Source of the DNA: RPQJ01 sp041910015
GTDB lineage: Bacteria > Pseudomonadota > Gammaproteobacteria > Steroidobacterales > Steroidobacteraceae
DNA: 64,000 nt
Direction: 5' to 3'
Assembly (NCBI GenBank): GCA_041910015.1
Contig: JAYRRR010000071.1
Coordinates: 25,766-89,765, forward strand
Position 1 is the first letter of the stretch, and each line of letters begins with the position of its first letter. Positions 1 to 9,126 of the stretch are shown in pieces. The notes under the pieces were generated by a model. The model did not search any database and was not told the DNA's origin. It worked only from the letters and a program-made list of their open reading frames with translations. The translations under genes were made by a program, and so were the position numbers.

Positions 1-201
1 CAGGCGTGCGAGCGCGGCACGAGCCCGGCCTCGCCATTCGGACAGCGACAGTTGCGGCCTCGGCAACAGCCACGGGATGCCCGCGAGGTCGGGATAGACC
101 TCGTCGCAGCGACCGCACGCCACCGGCGACGCGGACAAGACGCCGCCGCATCGCGGACAGCGCAAGTCGAGTGCGGGGGCCGGTACGGTTGCGGTGCTCA
201 A
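1..201 (-). CDS. Zinc-ribbon SAM-methyltransferase, N-terminus only (cut by window edge)
   Basis: The reverse strand reads 67 codons without a stop and runs off the left edge. It shows two CxxC pairs, CPRCGG and CGRCDE, followed by GIPWLLP, the layout of the short zinc ribbon that precedes the catalytic domain in many class I SAM-dependent methyltransferases. The catalytic domain lies outside the window, so the substrate cannot be named. The only start in frame after the upstream stop is a TTG at 201, with GAGG too close to it to be an ideal ribosome site. It lies 10 bases downstream of the DUF1501-like gene and could be the last gene of that operon. The methyltransferase assignment is inferred from the N-terminal pattern alone. 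Confidence 0.55.
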   Translation of the reverse strand, partial: MSTATVPAPALDLRCPRCGGVLSASPVACGRCDEVYPDLAGIPWLLPRPQLSLSEWRGRARAALARL

Positions 202-211
202 CGCCTCAAGA

Positions 212-1846
212 TTAACCGATCCGGCCGCTCACGATCGCGTCGAAGGCGATCAGGCTGTCCTGCAGCGTCGCGTTGCCGAGCCCGTGCCGCGGGAACTTCG
301 CCGCGAACTGCCCCTGCTCGCCGTGCAGCGCCATGTAGTTCAGCACGACGGTCTCGACGAGCAGGTTGACGTTGCTCGCGGCCGGAGTCGACGCCGTTTC
401 GACCGACGCGTCGGCGCGGAAGTAGCCGATCTGCTGGTGACGCGCGGCGCCGCCGGCGCCGGACGTGAGCAGGTTCGGCCGGCCGCGGGGGTTGTACACC
501 AGGAAGAACGACGCCGCCGTGGTCTGGTTGTCGCTCGTCCAGTCGAACTTGCCGCGACCGTCGACGCTGTTGTCGACCTGTCCGGCCGCAGAGACCGAGC
601 CGTCCGAGAACACGTAGAGCATCAGCGGCAGGCCGCGTCGTGCCGCGTATTCGAGGCAGGCTCCCATGCAGCGGCCCGCTCGCAGGTCGCGCAGCTCCGC
701 GCTCGCCCGCCCCTGGCCGTGATAGTCGTAGCCGCCCATGGTGATCGTGCCGGCACCGGCGTAGCCGGAGAGCACCATCTTCATCACGGCGGCGGTCTTG
801 CGGAACTCGTCGTCGCCGTCGTACTCGGCTCGGCTGAAGATGCCGCCGGCCCCGACGATGTCCGGATCGAGATCGGGGTTCAGGCTCGACGGATCGCCGT
901 AACGGTCGACGACGTCGGCGGCCTTGACGTAGCCGCAGCTCACGAGCTCGCGCACGACCTCGTTGCGCGTGACCGTGCCCTGCTTCGGGTCGATCCACGG
1001 CTGCTTCGGGTCGACGACGGCGAGCTTGCGGTCGCTGATGCGCTGGATCGCTTCCATGACGGCCACGGTGTCGTCGATGCTGAGCAGCGTCGCGAGCTGG
1101 CCGGTGTCGACGAGACCGGTCACGTCGCTCGCACGATCGACCTTGGTCGGCCGCACCGACAGGTCGACCATGGCGGCGGGCGCCACCGAGTTGCCGCCCG
1201 AGTCGGAGGCACGCGATCCGACCAGGGTCGCGAGCGAGCCGTCGGCGCCGGCCTGGTGGATGCCGTACATCGGGTTGTGCGGGTTGTTGCCCGTGTCGTT
1301 CTCCGACCGCGCCGCGATCACGGCGCCGTTGATCGCCGCCGCGGTCGCCGGTGCGACGCGGTCGAGGATGCCGCGCAGGAACGCGCTGTCGCTGTGGAAC
1401 GCGAGGCCGAGCCGCGTGTCGGTGAAGCTCGTGCCCGTGGTGGCATTGGTCATCGAGGGCAGCATGTCGCCCGGCAGCCCCAGCTTGGCGTAGCCCGCCG
1501 TCGACAGGAAGTCGAGCTGTCCGCCCGCGCCGCCAATCAGCACGTTCGAGCCGACCATGTTGGCGCCGCCGGCAAGGTCGATGGCGATGAACGGGATCTT
1601 GCCCGCGCCCTCCACGTCGATGCCGCAGGACGCCTTGAGCGCCTGCAGGTCCGACGACAGCGCCGCCTGCGCCGCACGCGCGTTGGCGAAGAGGCCGAAG
1701 ACGCTCGGCGCCACGACCGTGGCGAGTCCGGAACCGAGTCCCTGCGCGATGAAGTCACGCCGCGTGACCGGCCGCTTGTGGGCGAGCCCGTGACGGATCG
1801 GCTCGTCCGGTCGCAGCGTCCGCGGGGCCTGGTTGCGTATGAGCAT
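212..1846 (-). CDS. Tat-exported DUF1501-like protein
   Basis: This 544-residue protein starts with a twin-arginine export signal (RRDFIAQGLGSGLATV) followed by a hydrophobic stretch and an AxA cleavage region, so it should be folded before export to the periplasm. Segments such as GGYDYHGQG and LYVFSDGS recall the metal-binding loops of DUF1501 proteins of the alkaline phosphatase/sulfatase fold; this family call is tentative. The ATG at 1846 is preferred over a start at 1876 because GGGAGA lies 9 bases upstream. It is the third gene of a leftward operon behind two haem-binding envelope proteins. DUF1501 proteins are often found next to c-type cytochrome proteins of the DUF1549/1553 or DUF1588/1592 kinds, which matches this context. 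The substrate is unknown. Confidence 0.6.
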   Translation of the reverse strand: MLIRNQAPRTLRPDEPIRHGLAHKRPVTRRDFIAQGLGSGLATVVAPSVFGLFANARAAQAALSSDLQALKASCGIDVEGAGKIPFIAIDLAGGANMVGSNVLIGGAGGQLDFLSTAGYAKLGLPGDMLPSMTNATTGTSFTDTRLGLAFHSDSAFLRGILDRVAPATAAAINGAVIAARSENDTGNNPHNPMYGIHQAGADGSLATLVGSRASDSGGNSVAPAAMVDLSVRPTKVDRASDVTGLVDTGQLATLLSIDDTVAVMEAIQRISDRKLAVVDPKQPWIDPKQGTVTRNEVVRELVSCGYVKAADVVDRYGDPSSLNPDLDPDIVGAGGIFSRAEYDGDDEFRKTAAVMKMVLSGYAGAGTITMGGYDYHGQGRASAELRDLRAGRCMGACLEYAARRGLPLMLYVFSDGSVSAAGQVDNSVDGRGKFDWTSDNQTTAASFFLVYNPRGRPNLLTSGAGGAARHQQIGYFRADASVETASTPAASNVNLLVETVVLNYMALHGEQGQFAAKFPRHGLGNATLQDSLIAFDAIVSGRIG

Positions 1847-1872
1847 GCTGATTCGTCTCCCTGCCCTGCGCG

Positions 1873-4326
1873 TCACTGGATCAGCGTCGCCGCGCTGCCG
1901 AGCAGTGCGGCGCAGCTCGCCTTGACGATGGTCTCCGTGCGATCCGCGGAGCAGCTCCCGCCGCAGGCGGCCAGTCGCGTGATCAGCGCATCGAGGTCGC
2001 TGCGCACACCGGCGGCGTTCGGCTCCGTGGCGACGCCGGTCCGCAGCATGCGGCTCACGAGCGAGTCGAGCACGATGCCGCGGCCGGCCGGTGCGAAGGC
2101 GGTCCCGGGCGCCGCCGCGAAGTCGAAGCCCGGGAAGTATTGCGCGCGGGCCGACGGGTTCTCGACGAGCGCGTTGCAGTACTGGATCGAGAGCTGCGCC
2201 ACCGCGACCGGGTGCGCCGACACGAACGTGTCGACCATCTCGAGGCTCGGCAGCGACTGCCTGATGCTCGCGTAGGTCGACGCGACGTCCGGGGCCGTCG
2301 TGTCGATGCCGGTCAGCTCCGACATCGTCGCGTTGAGCTCGTCGAACACACGCAGGCCGATGTCGGCCGGACGCGGCACGTCGGGCGGCGGGGCCGGCGC
2401 CAGCGGCACCGGCGCGAGCCGCACGTTGCGGTGACTGCCGAGGACGTCGAACGTCAGGAAGAACTCGTCGCCGTCCGGTCCCTTCTCGAGCGCGATGACG
2501 GTGCCGATCGTGGCGAGCGGCTGGCCGAGCGGCCCGTACTGCGAATCGGTGATCGTCGTGTCGAGGTTCAGGTAGGCCTGGCCGACCGCGACCTCGTTGC
2601 CGTTCAGGCCGATGCGCATGCCGGCAACCGGAATCGAGCCCGGGCGCGCGTTCGAGTCGAGACTGATGAACGTCGGCTTCGCGAACAGGTAGCTGTAGGA
2701 GTCGAACTGGCTCACCTCGAGCAGGATGTACGCCTCGGGCACGTTGACGAGGTGGCTCACCGAGAACAGCAGGTAGTACTTCTCGCCGACGCCGGCCTGG
2801 AAGTTCGTCTGGATCTGCTGGTCGGTCAGCGCGCGGTTGTGGACTGCGACGAGGCGGAAGACGCCCTGGAACTGCCGGTCACCCGACACCTCGTTGCCGA
2901 GCACGAAGGCGAACGTGTCGTCCCAGTCGCTGATCGTGCCGCCCGCGGCGGAATCGGCGTCGCCCGTGTACTCGCCGTTGACGTAGACGCGCCGTCCGCG
3001 CACGGGGTCGAACGTCGCGACGACGTGCTGCAGCGTGGCCTGCAGGTCCTCGTCGGCCGCCGCGGTCGTGAGCTTCGGGTCGCCGTTCTGGTCCGTCCGG
3101 TTCGAGCGGTTGTAGAAGTCGTAGCTGTAGAGGGTCTGGCCCAGCATGAAGTTGCGCGTGGTCGTGCCGCCCGAGTAGGAGACGATGCGCGCGTCCTCCT
3201 GCGCGACGTTGCCGGGCGCAACCCAGGCCTCGATCGAGTATTCGCCGGTGGCCTGGATCAGGTCGCGCAGCTTGCGGCTCGCCGTGGTCGAGCCCTGCGC
3301 CTTGCCGCTGCGCACGTTGATGCCCCAGCCGCCGACCCACTGCACGTCGCCGGAAAGGTTCAGGTTGAGCGCCGGCTCCACGCCGCTCGTGTCGTAGACG
3401 ACGCTGCCGCGGCCGGTCTTGAACTCCCACAGCGCGATCTGGTTCGCCGCGTAGCGATTGCCGCCGCTCGCGACGATGCCGTCGGGCAGCCTGAGCGCCT
3501 TCGAGTAGACGAGCGACGGGTCGAGCTGCGTCGGCGGCACCTGGCCCGCGAACGACGCGATCGCGCTTTCCATGGTCGCCGCGTTGCTCGCGCAGTCGCC
3601 CCAGCAGTTGTGGAACTCGGAGCGCAGCCGCACGACGAGCCGCGACAGCGACGGCTGGTCGAGGTTGATCTTGGTCTTGACCGACGCATAGGCCTCGTCG
3701 ACGTCGCTCGAGGCGAAGAACGGCGATTGCGAGGCTGCGGCCGTCGACGTATGGCAGCGCGAGCAGTACTGTTCGAGCAGCGGATGGACCGTCGAGGCGA
3801 ACAGCGCCGGCGAGACCGGGAAGCCCTTGCTGGCTCCGGGGTCCCTGATGACGGGCGCCTTGAGCACGACGCCGGTCACGCCACCGGCGGTCGCGCCCGC
3901 CCAGGCGGAGATCCACGTCGTCAGGATGTCGGCGCAGGCATCGTTGCTCGCGAGCCAGCAGTTGTGGCCTCCGGCCACCTTCTGCACCAGCCGCGAGTCG
4001 CGCGGCGAGGCCAGATCGACGATCGTGTTCGCGGCGGCATAGGCGAGGTTGACGTCGTCCTGGCGCACGAACTGCGGCGACTGTTCGCCGGCGACGTGGC
4101 ACTGGCCGCAGCGGTTCGAGGCCTTGAGGTTGTCCCAGACGTTGATCTTGAACGCCTGCACGTCGGCCGTCGCCGGCGCCGGCCCGCCGTACGCCGCCGG
4201 CGTGCCGCCCGACGTGGCGGGGTTCTCGACGGTCTTGGCGCCACCGCCACAGGCGACGAGCGCGAAAGCGAGCGCCGCGACCGCGAGCGCGCGCAGCGAA
4301 GCAGTGCGGGCTTTGCCGATGTCCAT
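1873..4326 (-). CDS. LamG-domain lipoprotein with two haem c motifs
   Basis: The 817-residue product has a lipoprotein signal peptide with lipobox LVAC (Cys26). Two CxxCH haem c motifs follow, CGQCH at 73-77 and CSRCH near residue 190, each followed by a similar segment ending in HNCW, which suggests an internal duplication. The middle (roughly 300-510) is a LamG/concanavalin-like region (SIEAWVAPGN, FAFVLGNEV), a fold often used for carbohydrate or surface binding. The C-terminal third is not recognised. The ATG at 4326 has GAGGTGG upstream; the in-frame GTG three codons earlier is less likely. It starts 11 bases after the stop of the preceding cytochrome gene, so the two are co-transcribed. 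A membrane-anchored electron carrier with a binding module is the most economical reading. Confidence 0.75.
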   Translation of the reverse strand: MDIGKARTASLRALAVAALAFALVACGGGAKTVENPATSGGTPAAYGGPAPATADVQAFKINVWDNLKASNRCGQCHVAGEQSPQFVRQDDVNLAYAAANTIVDLASPRDSRLVQKVAGGHNCWLASNDACADILTTWISAWAGATAGGVTGVVLKAPVIRDPGASKGFPVSPALFASTVHPLLEQYCSRCHTSTAAASQSPFFASSDVDEAYASVKTKINLDQPSLSRLVVRLRSEFHNCWGDCASNAATMESAIASFAGQVPPTQLDPSLVYSKALRLPDGIVASGGNRYAANQIALWEFKTGRGSVVYDTSGVEPALNLNLSGDVQWVGGWGINVRSGKAQGSTTASRKLRDLIQATGEYSIEAWVAPGNVAQEDARIVSYSGGTTTRNFMLGQTLYSYDFYNRSNRTDQNGDPKLTTAAADEDLQATLQHVVATFDPVRGRRVYVNGEYTGDADSAAGGTISDWDDTFAFVLGNEVSGDRQFQGVFRLVAVHNRALTDQQIQTNFQAGVGEKYYLLFSVSHLVNVPEAYILLEVSQFDSYSYLFAKPTFISLDSNARPGSIPVAGMRIGLNGNEVAVGQAYLNLDTTITDSQYGPLGQPLATIGTVIALEKGPDGDEFFLTFDVLGSHRNVRLAPVPLAPAPPPDVPRPADIGLRVFDELNATMSELTGIDTTAPDVASTYASIRQSLPSLEMVDTFVSAHPVAVAQLSIQYCNALVENPSARAQYFPGFDFAAAPGTAFAPAGRGIVLDSLVSRMLRTGVATEPNAAGVRSDLDALITRLAACGGSCSADRTETIVKASCAALLGSAATLIQ

Positions 4327-4336
4327 GTGCGCCACC

Positions 4337-5524
4337 TCAGTCGCCCATGCAATACGCGGCGGCTTCGGCGAACACCTGCTTCAGCCTGTAGCCGTTGGCC
4401 TTGAAACTCGCCGTCATCGTCTGCACCCGCGCGCGGTCCTGAGCGTCGCTCGGCGCGCGGAAGCAGACGTTGCGGAACACCTTCTGCACCTGGCACGACG
4501 CGAAAGCGTCGCTGCGCGCGAGCTCGCGGCCGAGCGACTTGGCGCCGACGCCCTTGCCGGGCAGCGAGGCGTCCCAGCCGAGCAGCGAATTGCGACCCGT
4601 GCGCCAGTAGTTGTCCCAGTGGTCGTCGGGCGTCGAGTAACCCGCCGGGAACGAATCCTTGTTGTTGAAGTACTTGGGCCGGACGACACCGCTGGTGTAC
4701 AGAAGGCGCCCGCCGGCCGTGTCGAAGTCGTAATAGGCGAACGCCTGCGTCATCGGGTCCATGCCCGTGTGGCAACCGATGCAGTTGTTGAGGAACACGC
4801 GGCTGTCGCCGCCGGGGCTGCGGCTCACGTCCTGGCGGATGCGGTCCGACGACAGCGTCGGGTCCTGCACCTGCTCGAGGTCGGTGCAGAGGTGGTTCAG
4901 CAGCGTGTAGCGGAACATCGCGCGGTTGGTGCCGGCCGTGAAGAAGGCCTGCGCCGCGGCGCGCGAGGTGATGACGCCCGCCGTCGCGTCGGCCGGGGTG
5001 CCGTAGGCGGCGGACTGCGTCGTCGCCACGAGGTCGTCCTCGAGGTTGACGCCGCGCGACTCGAGCGCCGCGTAGTGGTCGTTGTTCGAGGTCGAGACCG
5101 CCGGCAGGCCGGCACTGGCGCGGCCGACGTACAGGATGTCGTCGTAGAGGACGCGATCGAACGCCACGTCGTCGCGCACCATGCCGATCACCGTGGCGAC
5201 GTAGTCGTTGAGCGGCGCGAACACCGTCTGGTCGCGGTTCGTCCACGGCATCGCGAAGTTCTTCAGCGTCACGTCGTAGAAGGCGCGGTGCTGCATGGCC
5301 TTGAGCGCGGCGTCGGTCGCGCGTCCCGCGGCGATGTCGCCGGACATGGAGGTGAGCACCGCCTCGGTCGGCGGCACTCCGGCGAGCCGGTCGTGCATGC
5401 GCTTCGCCTGCGAGCGGGCGTCGCCGAACGCGGCACCTGCCTGCAGCAGGCCGAGCACGCCGAGTGCCACGACGACGCATCGTCCCGCCCCGGTGCGGCG
5501 TTCACTCGAACCCGACGTGTGCAT
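4337..5524 (-). CDS. Exported mono-haem protein resembling DUF1592/DUF1588 cytochromes
   Basis: This 395-residue protein has a signal peptide (GVLGLLQAGAAFGDA) and one haem c motif, CIGCH at 248-252, followed directly by TGMDP. The sequence CxxCH-x-x-MDP is typical of the DUF1588 module of large cytochrome proteins known from Planctomycetes and myxobacteria, and the preceding ITSRAAAQAFF segment resembles DUF1592. The longer frame starts at 5626, but the ATG at 5524 has GGAGGAAGG five to six bases upstream and begins a proper signal peptide. It is the first gene of the leftward operon and faces the HzsA-like gene across a 190-base gap. Its redox partner is presumably the LamG lipoprotein encoded next. 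The exact reaction is unknown. Confidence 0.65.
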   Translation of the reverse strand: MHTSGSSERRTGAGRCVVVALGVLGLLQAGAAFGDARSQAKRMHDRLAGVPPTEAVLTSMSGDIAAGRATDAALKAMQHRAFYDVTLKNFAMPWTNRDQTVFAPLNDYVATVIGMVRDDVAFDRVLYDDILYVGRASAGLPAVSTSNNDHYAALESRGVNLEDDLVATTQSAAYGTPADATAGVITSRAAAQAFFTAGTNRAMFRYTLLNHLCTDLEQVQDPTLSSDRIRQDVSRSPGGDSRVFLNNCIGCHTGMDPMTQAFAYYDFDTAGGRLLYTSGVVRPKYFNNKDSFPAGYSTPDDHWDNYWRTGRNSLLGWDASLPGKGVGAKSLGRELARSDAFASCQVQKVFRNVCFRAPSDAQDRARVQTMTASFKANGYRLKQVFAEAAAYCMGD

Positions 5525-5605
5525 GCACCCTTCCTCCCGGCGCGACGCCGCCGTGGCGACGGAATCTGCTGAACGCGCGACGAAGCGCCAAGCGCCGTTC
5601 CCGTT

Positions 5606-5623
5606 TGTGAGAGGCGGCTCACA
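5606..5623. promoter_or_regulatory. 18-bp palindrome between divergent envelope operons
   Basis: TGTGAG and CTCACA form perfect 6-base arms around a 6-base spacer (AGGCGG). The site lies 82 bases from the leftward start and 91 bases from the rightward start, so one dimeric regulator could control both operons. It resembles CRP/FNR-family half-sites, but the gap between TGTGA and TCACA is 8 rather than the canonical 6 bases, so a standard CRP site is not claimed. Confidence 0.5.
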
Positions 5624-5633
5624 CAACGGATGC

Positions 5634-5663
5634 GTGACAACGAAGCCCGGGCTTGGTTATGCG
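5634..5663 (+). promoter_or_regulatory. Weak candidate promoter for the HzsA-like operon
   Basis: GTGACA (5 of 6 matches to the -35 consensus) is followed after 18 bases by TATGCG (3 of 6 matches to the -10 consensus). Its start point near 5670 would put the palindrome at about -55, a position suited to an activator. The poor -10 makes this a tentative call. Confidence 0.25.
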
Positions 5664-5714
5664 AGAAACTCCGCTCGCGGCGTCCGGAGGCGGTCGCCAC
5701 TTCGAGGATCAACG

Positions 5715-8369
5715 ATGCGCGCACGCACCGCGGCCGCGGGCCACCGGCCCGGCATCCGGCCGACACGTCTCGTCCTGCTGCTCGCTCTTGCGGTGGCGGC
5801 GGCCGGCTGCACGAGCGGCGAGGGCGGCAGTGCCGGACCCGCGGGCGGGCAGTCGCCGGATCCCGTCGTGCTCGACTTCCCGATCGCCTACGTCAAGCGT
5901 GCCGTGCCCGAGGCGGACGACCTGCAACAGGACGTGCGCGACCTGCTCGCCTACCATCCGGGCGGCGACCTCTGGGTGCGCGACCGCGCGTCGCCCTCCT
6001 CGTCCGAGCGCAACGTCACCGCCGGGGTCACGAAGGGTCTCGGCGACGTGCGGGACGTCGAACCGTCGTTCGACGGCCGCAAGCTCGTCTTCGCGCTGCA
6101 CGAGCCGGAGATCGAGGACGCCGACCCCGAAGACCAGCCGACCTGGGACATCTGGGAATACGACGTCGCGTCGCAGGACCTGCGCCGCGTCATCGGCTCG
6201 GACACGGTTGCGCACGAAGGCGACGACGTCGCGCCGCACTACCTGCCGGACGGCCGCATCGTCTTTTCGTCGACGCGGCAGCGACAGTCCCGAGCCATCC
6301 TGCTCGACGAGGGCAAGCCGCAGTTCGCCGCGCTGGTCGAGAACGGCGACGACCCCGCGTTCGTGCTGCACGTCATGGGCGCGGACGGGTCCGACATCCA
6401 CCAGGTGTCGTTCAACCAGAGCCACGACCTCGACCCCGCCGTGCTCGACGACGGCCGCATCGTCTTCAGCCGCTGGGACCACGCGGCCGGTCACGACGAG
6501 ATCAGCCTGTACGCGATGCGTCCCGACGGCGCCGACCTGCAGTTGCTCTACGGCGCCCGCAGCCACGACACGGGCACGGACGGCCAGGAAGTGCACTTCC
6601 TCGACCCGCGTCCGATGGCCAGCGGCAAGCTGCTCGTGCGCGTCCAGCCGTTCGTCGCCCCGGAACTCGGCGGCCAGTTGCTCGAGATCGACACGTCGAA
6701 CTACGTCGAGAACACGCAGCCGACGCTGCCGAACCGCGGCTCGCTCGCCGGCCCGGCCCAGCTCGCCGCCACGATCAACGACGTGCGGACGGTCGAGGGC
6801 CCGTCGCCCGGCGGACGCTACGGCTCCGCGTTCCCGTTGCGCGACGGCACGTCGCGCATCCTCGTCACCTGGTCGCAGTGCCGCCTGATCGAGCGGCCGA
6901 CGGCGACGACACAGCGCGTCGTGCCCTGCACCGAGGACAGGCTCGCGGCCGGGACGCCGGAGACGGCACCCCCGCTGTACGGCATCTGGATGTACGATCC
7001 GGCACAACGGACGCAGTTGCCCGTGGCGGCGCCGGTCGAGGGCACGCTGTTCACCGAAGTCGTCGCCATGCAGCCGCGCGCGCTGCCGCCGGTGCTGATC
7101 GACCGGGTGGCCGGCGTCGACTTCGACGCGCAACTCGCCAGCGAAGGCGTGGGCATCGTCGACATCCGCAGCGTCTACGACATCGCCGGCACGGACACCG
7201 CACCGGGCGGCATCGCCGCGCTGCGCGATCCGGCGCAGACCGTCGCGGCGCAGCGTCCCGCGCGCTTCGTCCGCATCGAGAAGCCGGTGTCGATTCCCGA
7301 CGAAGACGTCCGCGATTTCGACGGCAGCGCCTTCGGCGTCACGCGCGCGTTCGGCATGCGCGAGATCCTCGGCTACGCCCCGGTCGAGCCCGACGGCTCC
7401 GTGCGCATCGAGGTTCCCGCGGACCTCGCGTTCGCCCTCTCGGTGCTCGACGCCGACGGCCGGCGCATCGGCGCACGACACGACAACTGGCTGCAGGTCC
7501 GCGCAGGCCAGGAACTGAAATGCAACGGCTGCCACGCGAACGACCGCGACGACTCGCACGGGCGGCCGAACCTGTTCGAGGCCGCCAACACCGGCGCCCC
7601 GGGCACCGGCGTCCCGTTCCCGAACACGAATCCGGCGTATTTCGCGGATTTCGGCGAGACGATGGCGCAGGTCCGGGCCCGCATCAGTTGCCAGGACGAC
7701 TGCGCGGCACTATGGCCCACGACGGCGCTGGTCTATGACGACGTCTGGACCGACCCCGTCGCGGCGGGCCGCGCGGCCGATGCGGGCTTCCGCTACGACT
7801 ACGCCGACCTCGACACACCGATTCCCACCTCGACGGACTGCGTGACGTCGTGGCGCTCCGGCTGCCGCATCACGATCCACTACGAGCGGCACATCCACCC
7901 GCTCTGGAGCAAGCCGCGGCTCACGCTCGCCGCCGACGGCACGGTGGCACGCGACGACACCTGCACCTCCTGCCACACGGCTCGCGCAGCGGACGGCACG
8001 ACCCAGGTGCCCGCGGCGCAACTCGAGTTGACCGACGGGGCCTCGGCGGACAATCCGGCGCACTTCCACGCCTACCGCGAACTGCTCGCCACCGACGCCG
8101 AGCAGGAGGTCGTGGCCGGCGCGCTGCAGGACCGCCTCGTGCAGGTCGGCGTCGACCCGGTGACGGGCCAGCCGCAGTACACGACGATCGCGGTCGTGCC
8201 GGCGCTCCGCGCCGGGACGGCGGCCGGGTCCGTGACCTTCTTCTCATTGTTCGCACCGGGCGGCTCCCATGCGGGGCGACTGACGCCCGCAGAGTTGAAG
8301 CTCGTCTCGGAATGGGTGGACATCGGCGCTCAATACTTCAACGACCCGTTCGCCGCGCCGGTGCAGTGA
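5715..8369 (+). CDS. HzsA-like di-haem lipoprotein
   Basis: The 884-residue product has a lipoprotein signal with lipobox AAGC (Cys32). Repeats such as DVEPSFDGRKLVFAL, YLPDGRIVFSS and VLDDGRIVFSRWD are TolB/WD40-like propeller blades, as in the hydrazine synthase alpha-subunit (HzsA) family. Two haem c motifs follow, CNGCH at 603-607 and CTSCH at 750-754. HzsA-like proteins are common in bacteria that do not perform anammox, so hydrazine synthesis is not implied. The ATG at 5715 has GAGG seven bases upstream and begins the signal peptide; the longer open frame from 5295 is antisense to the neighbouring cytochrome. It heads a six-gene rightward operon and is probably an outer-membrane- or periplasm-anchored redox protein. 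Confidence 0.7.
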   Translation: MRARTAAAGHRPGIRPTRLVLLLALAVAAAGCTSGEGGSAGPAGGQSPDPVVLDFPIAYVKRAVPEADDLQQDVRDLLAYHPGGDLWVRDRASPSSSERNVTAGVTKGLGDVRDVEPSFDGRKLVFALHEPEIEDADPEDQPTWDIWEYDVASQDLRRVIGSDTVAHEGDDVAPHYLPDGRIVFSSTRQRQSRAILLDEGKPQFAALVENGDDPAFVLHVMGADGSDIHQVSFNQSHDLDPAVLDDGRIVFSRWDHAAGHDEISLYAMRPDGADLQLLYGARSHDTGTDGQEVHFLDPRPMASGKLLVRVQPFVAPELGGQLLEIDTSNYVENTQPTLPNRGSLAGPAQLAATINDVRTVEGPSPGGRYGSAFPLRDGTSRILVTWSQCRLIERPTATTQRVVPCTEDRLAAGTPETAPPLYGIWMYDPAQRTQLPVAAPVEGTLFTEVVAMQPRALPPVLIDRVAGVDFDAQLASEGVGIVDIRSVYDIAGTDTAPGGIAALRDPAQTVAAQRPARFVRIEKPVSIPDEDVRDFDGSAFGVTRAFGMREILGYAPVEPDGSVRIEVPADLAFALSVLDADGRRIGARHDNWLQVRAGQELKCNGCHANDRDDSHGRPNLFEAANTGAPGTGVPFPNTNPAYFADFGETMAQVRARISCQDDCAALWPTTALVYDDVWTDPVAAGRAADAGFRYDYADLDTPIPTSTDCVTSWRSGCRITIHYERHIHPLWSKPRLTLAADGTVARDDTCTSCHTARAADGTTQVPAAQLELTDGASADNPAHFHAYRELLATDAEQEVVAGALQDRLVQVGVDPVTGQPQYTTIAVVPALRAGTAAGSVTFFSLFAPGGSHAGRLTPAELKLVSEWVDIGAQYFNDPFAAPVQ

Positions 8370-8379
8370 GTCCGACCTG

Positions 8380-9126
8380 ATGTTCCGCACGCTGCTGGCC
8401 CTTTGCGTCGCGCTGTGTTGCGCGGCCGCCGCCCCCGCTGCCCGTGCGGCACGCGAGCCGACGGTCGTCGTGGTGCAGGACGCCTACGCGGACCTGCGGA
8501 CCGGACCGGGCCGTGGTTTCCCCGTCGCCTGGTCGGTCGAGCGCGACGCGACGATCACGCTCGTGCGCCAGCGCACCGACTGGATCAAGGTGCGGACGGC
8601 CGGCGGACGCGAGGGCTGGGTCAACCGCGCGCAGCTCGAACGCACGCTGACGCCCGGCGGCGCCGAGGTCCGCGTTGCGGGGCCGGTACCGGAGGCGCGC
8701 ACCGCGCACCACTGGGAAGCCGGCCTCGTCACGGGCGATTTCGGCGGCGCGAACGTCGTGGGCGTGCGCACCGCGTACGCGCTGACGCCCAGCCTGCTCG
8801 TGCGCGCCGACGCGAGCCACCTGCTCGGCGACTACTCGAACGGCTGGCTCGGCGCCGTCGGCATCGCTCACGTGTTCGTGCCCGAGTGGCGCGTCTCGCC
8901 GTTCGTCGGCATCGGCGGCGGCATGCTCAGCATCTCGCCGAAAGCGACCCTCGTGCAGGCCGAGGATCGCACCGATTCGATGGCCTACGCAGGGCTCGGC
9001 CTGCGCGGCTACCTGACCAACCGCTTCCTGCTGCAGGCCGAGTACCGCAACTACGTCGTGTTCACGAGCCGCGACGAGAACGAGGAGATCGACGAATGGA
9101 TCGTGGGCTTCACCTACTTCTTCTGA
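8380..9126 (+). CDS. SH3-domain outer-membrane beta-barrel protein
   Basis: A signal peptide (cleavage after AARA, near residue 24) is followed by a bacterial SH3 domain at about 30-88 (AYADLRTGPGRGFPV, WIKVRTAGGREGWVN), a module that often binds peptidoglycan. The rest, about 105-248, is alternating hydrophobic strands ending in an aromatic residue (VGFTYFF), typical of an eight-stranded outer-membrane barrel. It starts 10 bases after the HzsA-like gene and overlaps the next barrel gene by 31 bases. An anchoring or scaffold role for the redox proteins of this operon is inferred from context. Confidence 0.7.
   Translation: MFRTLLALCVALCCAAAAPAARAAREPTVVVVQDAYADLRTGPGRGFPVAWSVERDATITLVRQRTDWIKVRTAGGREGWVNRAQLERTLTPGGAEVRVAGPVPEARTAHHWEAGLVTGDFGGANVVGVRTAYALTPSLLVRADASHLLGDYSNGWLGAVGIAHVFVPEWRVSPFVGIGGGMLSISPKATLVQAEDRTDSMAYAGLGLRGYLTNRFLLQAEYRNYVVFTSRDENEEIDEWIVGFTYFF

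Noticed and set aside
194..2275. Long open frame on the plus strand opposite the DUF1501-like and LamG genes
   Set aside because: It is antisense to genes with clear signal peptides and motifs; its composition (Arg, Val, Asp-rich) is typical of GC-rich shadow frames.
5606..5623. Canonical CRP site
   Set aside because: TGTGA and TCACA are 8 bases apart, not 6, so only an unspecified palindrome is claimed.
5715..8369. HzsA similarity as evidence of anammox
   Set aside because: No HzsB/HzsC or hydrazine dehydrogenase genes are present, and HzsA-like proteins are common in other bacteria.
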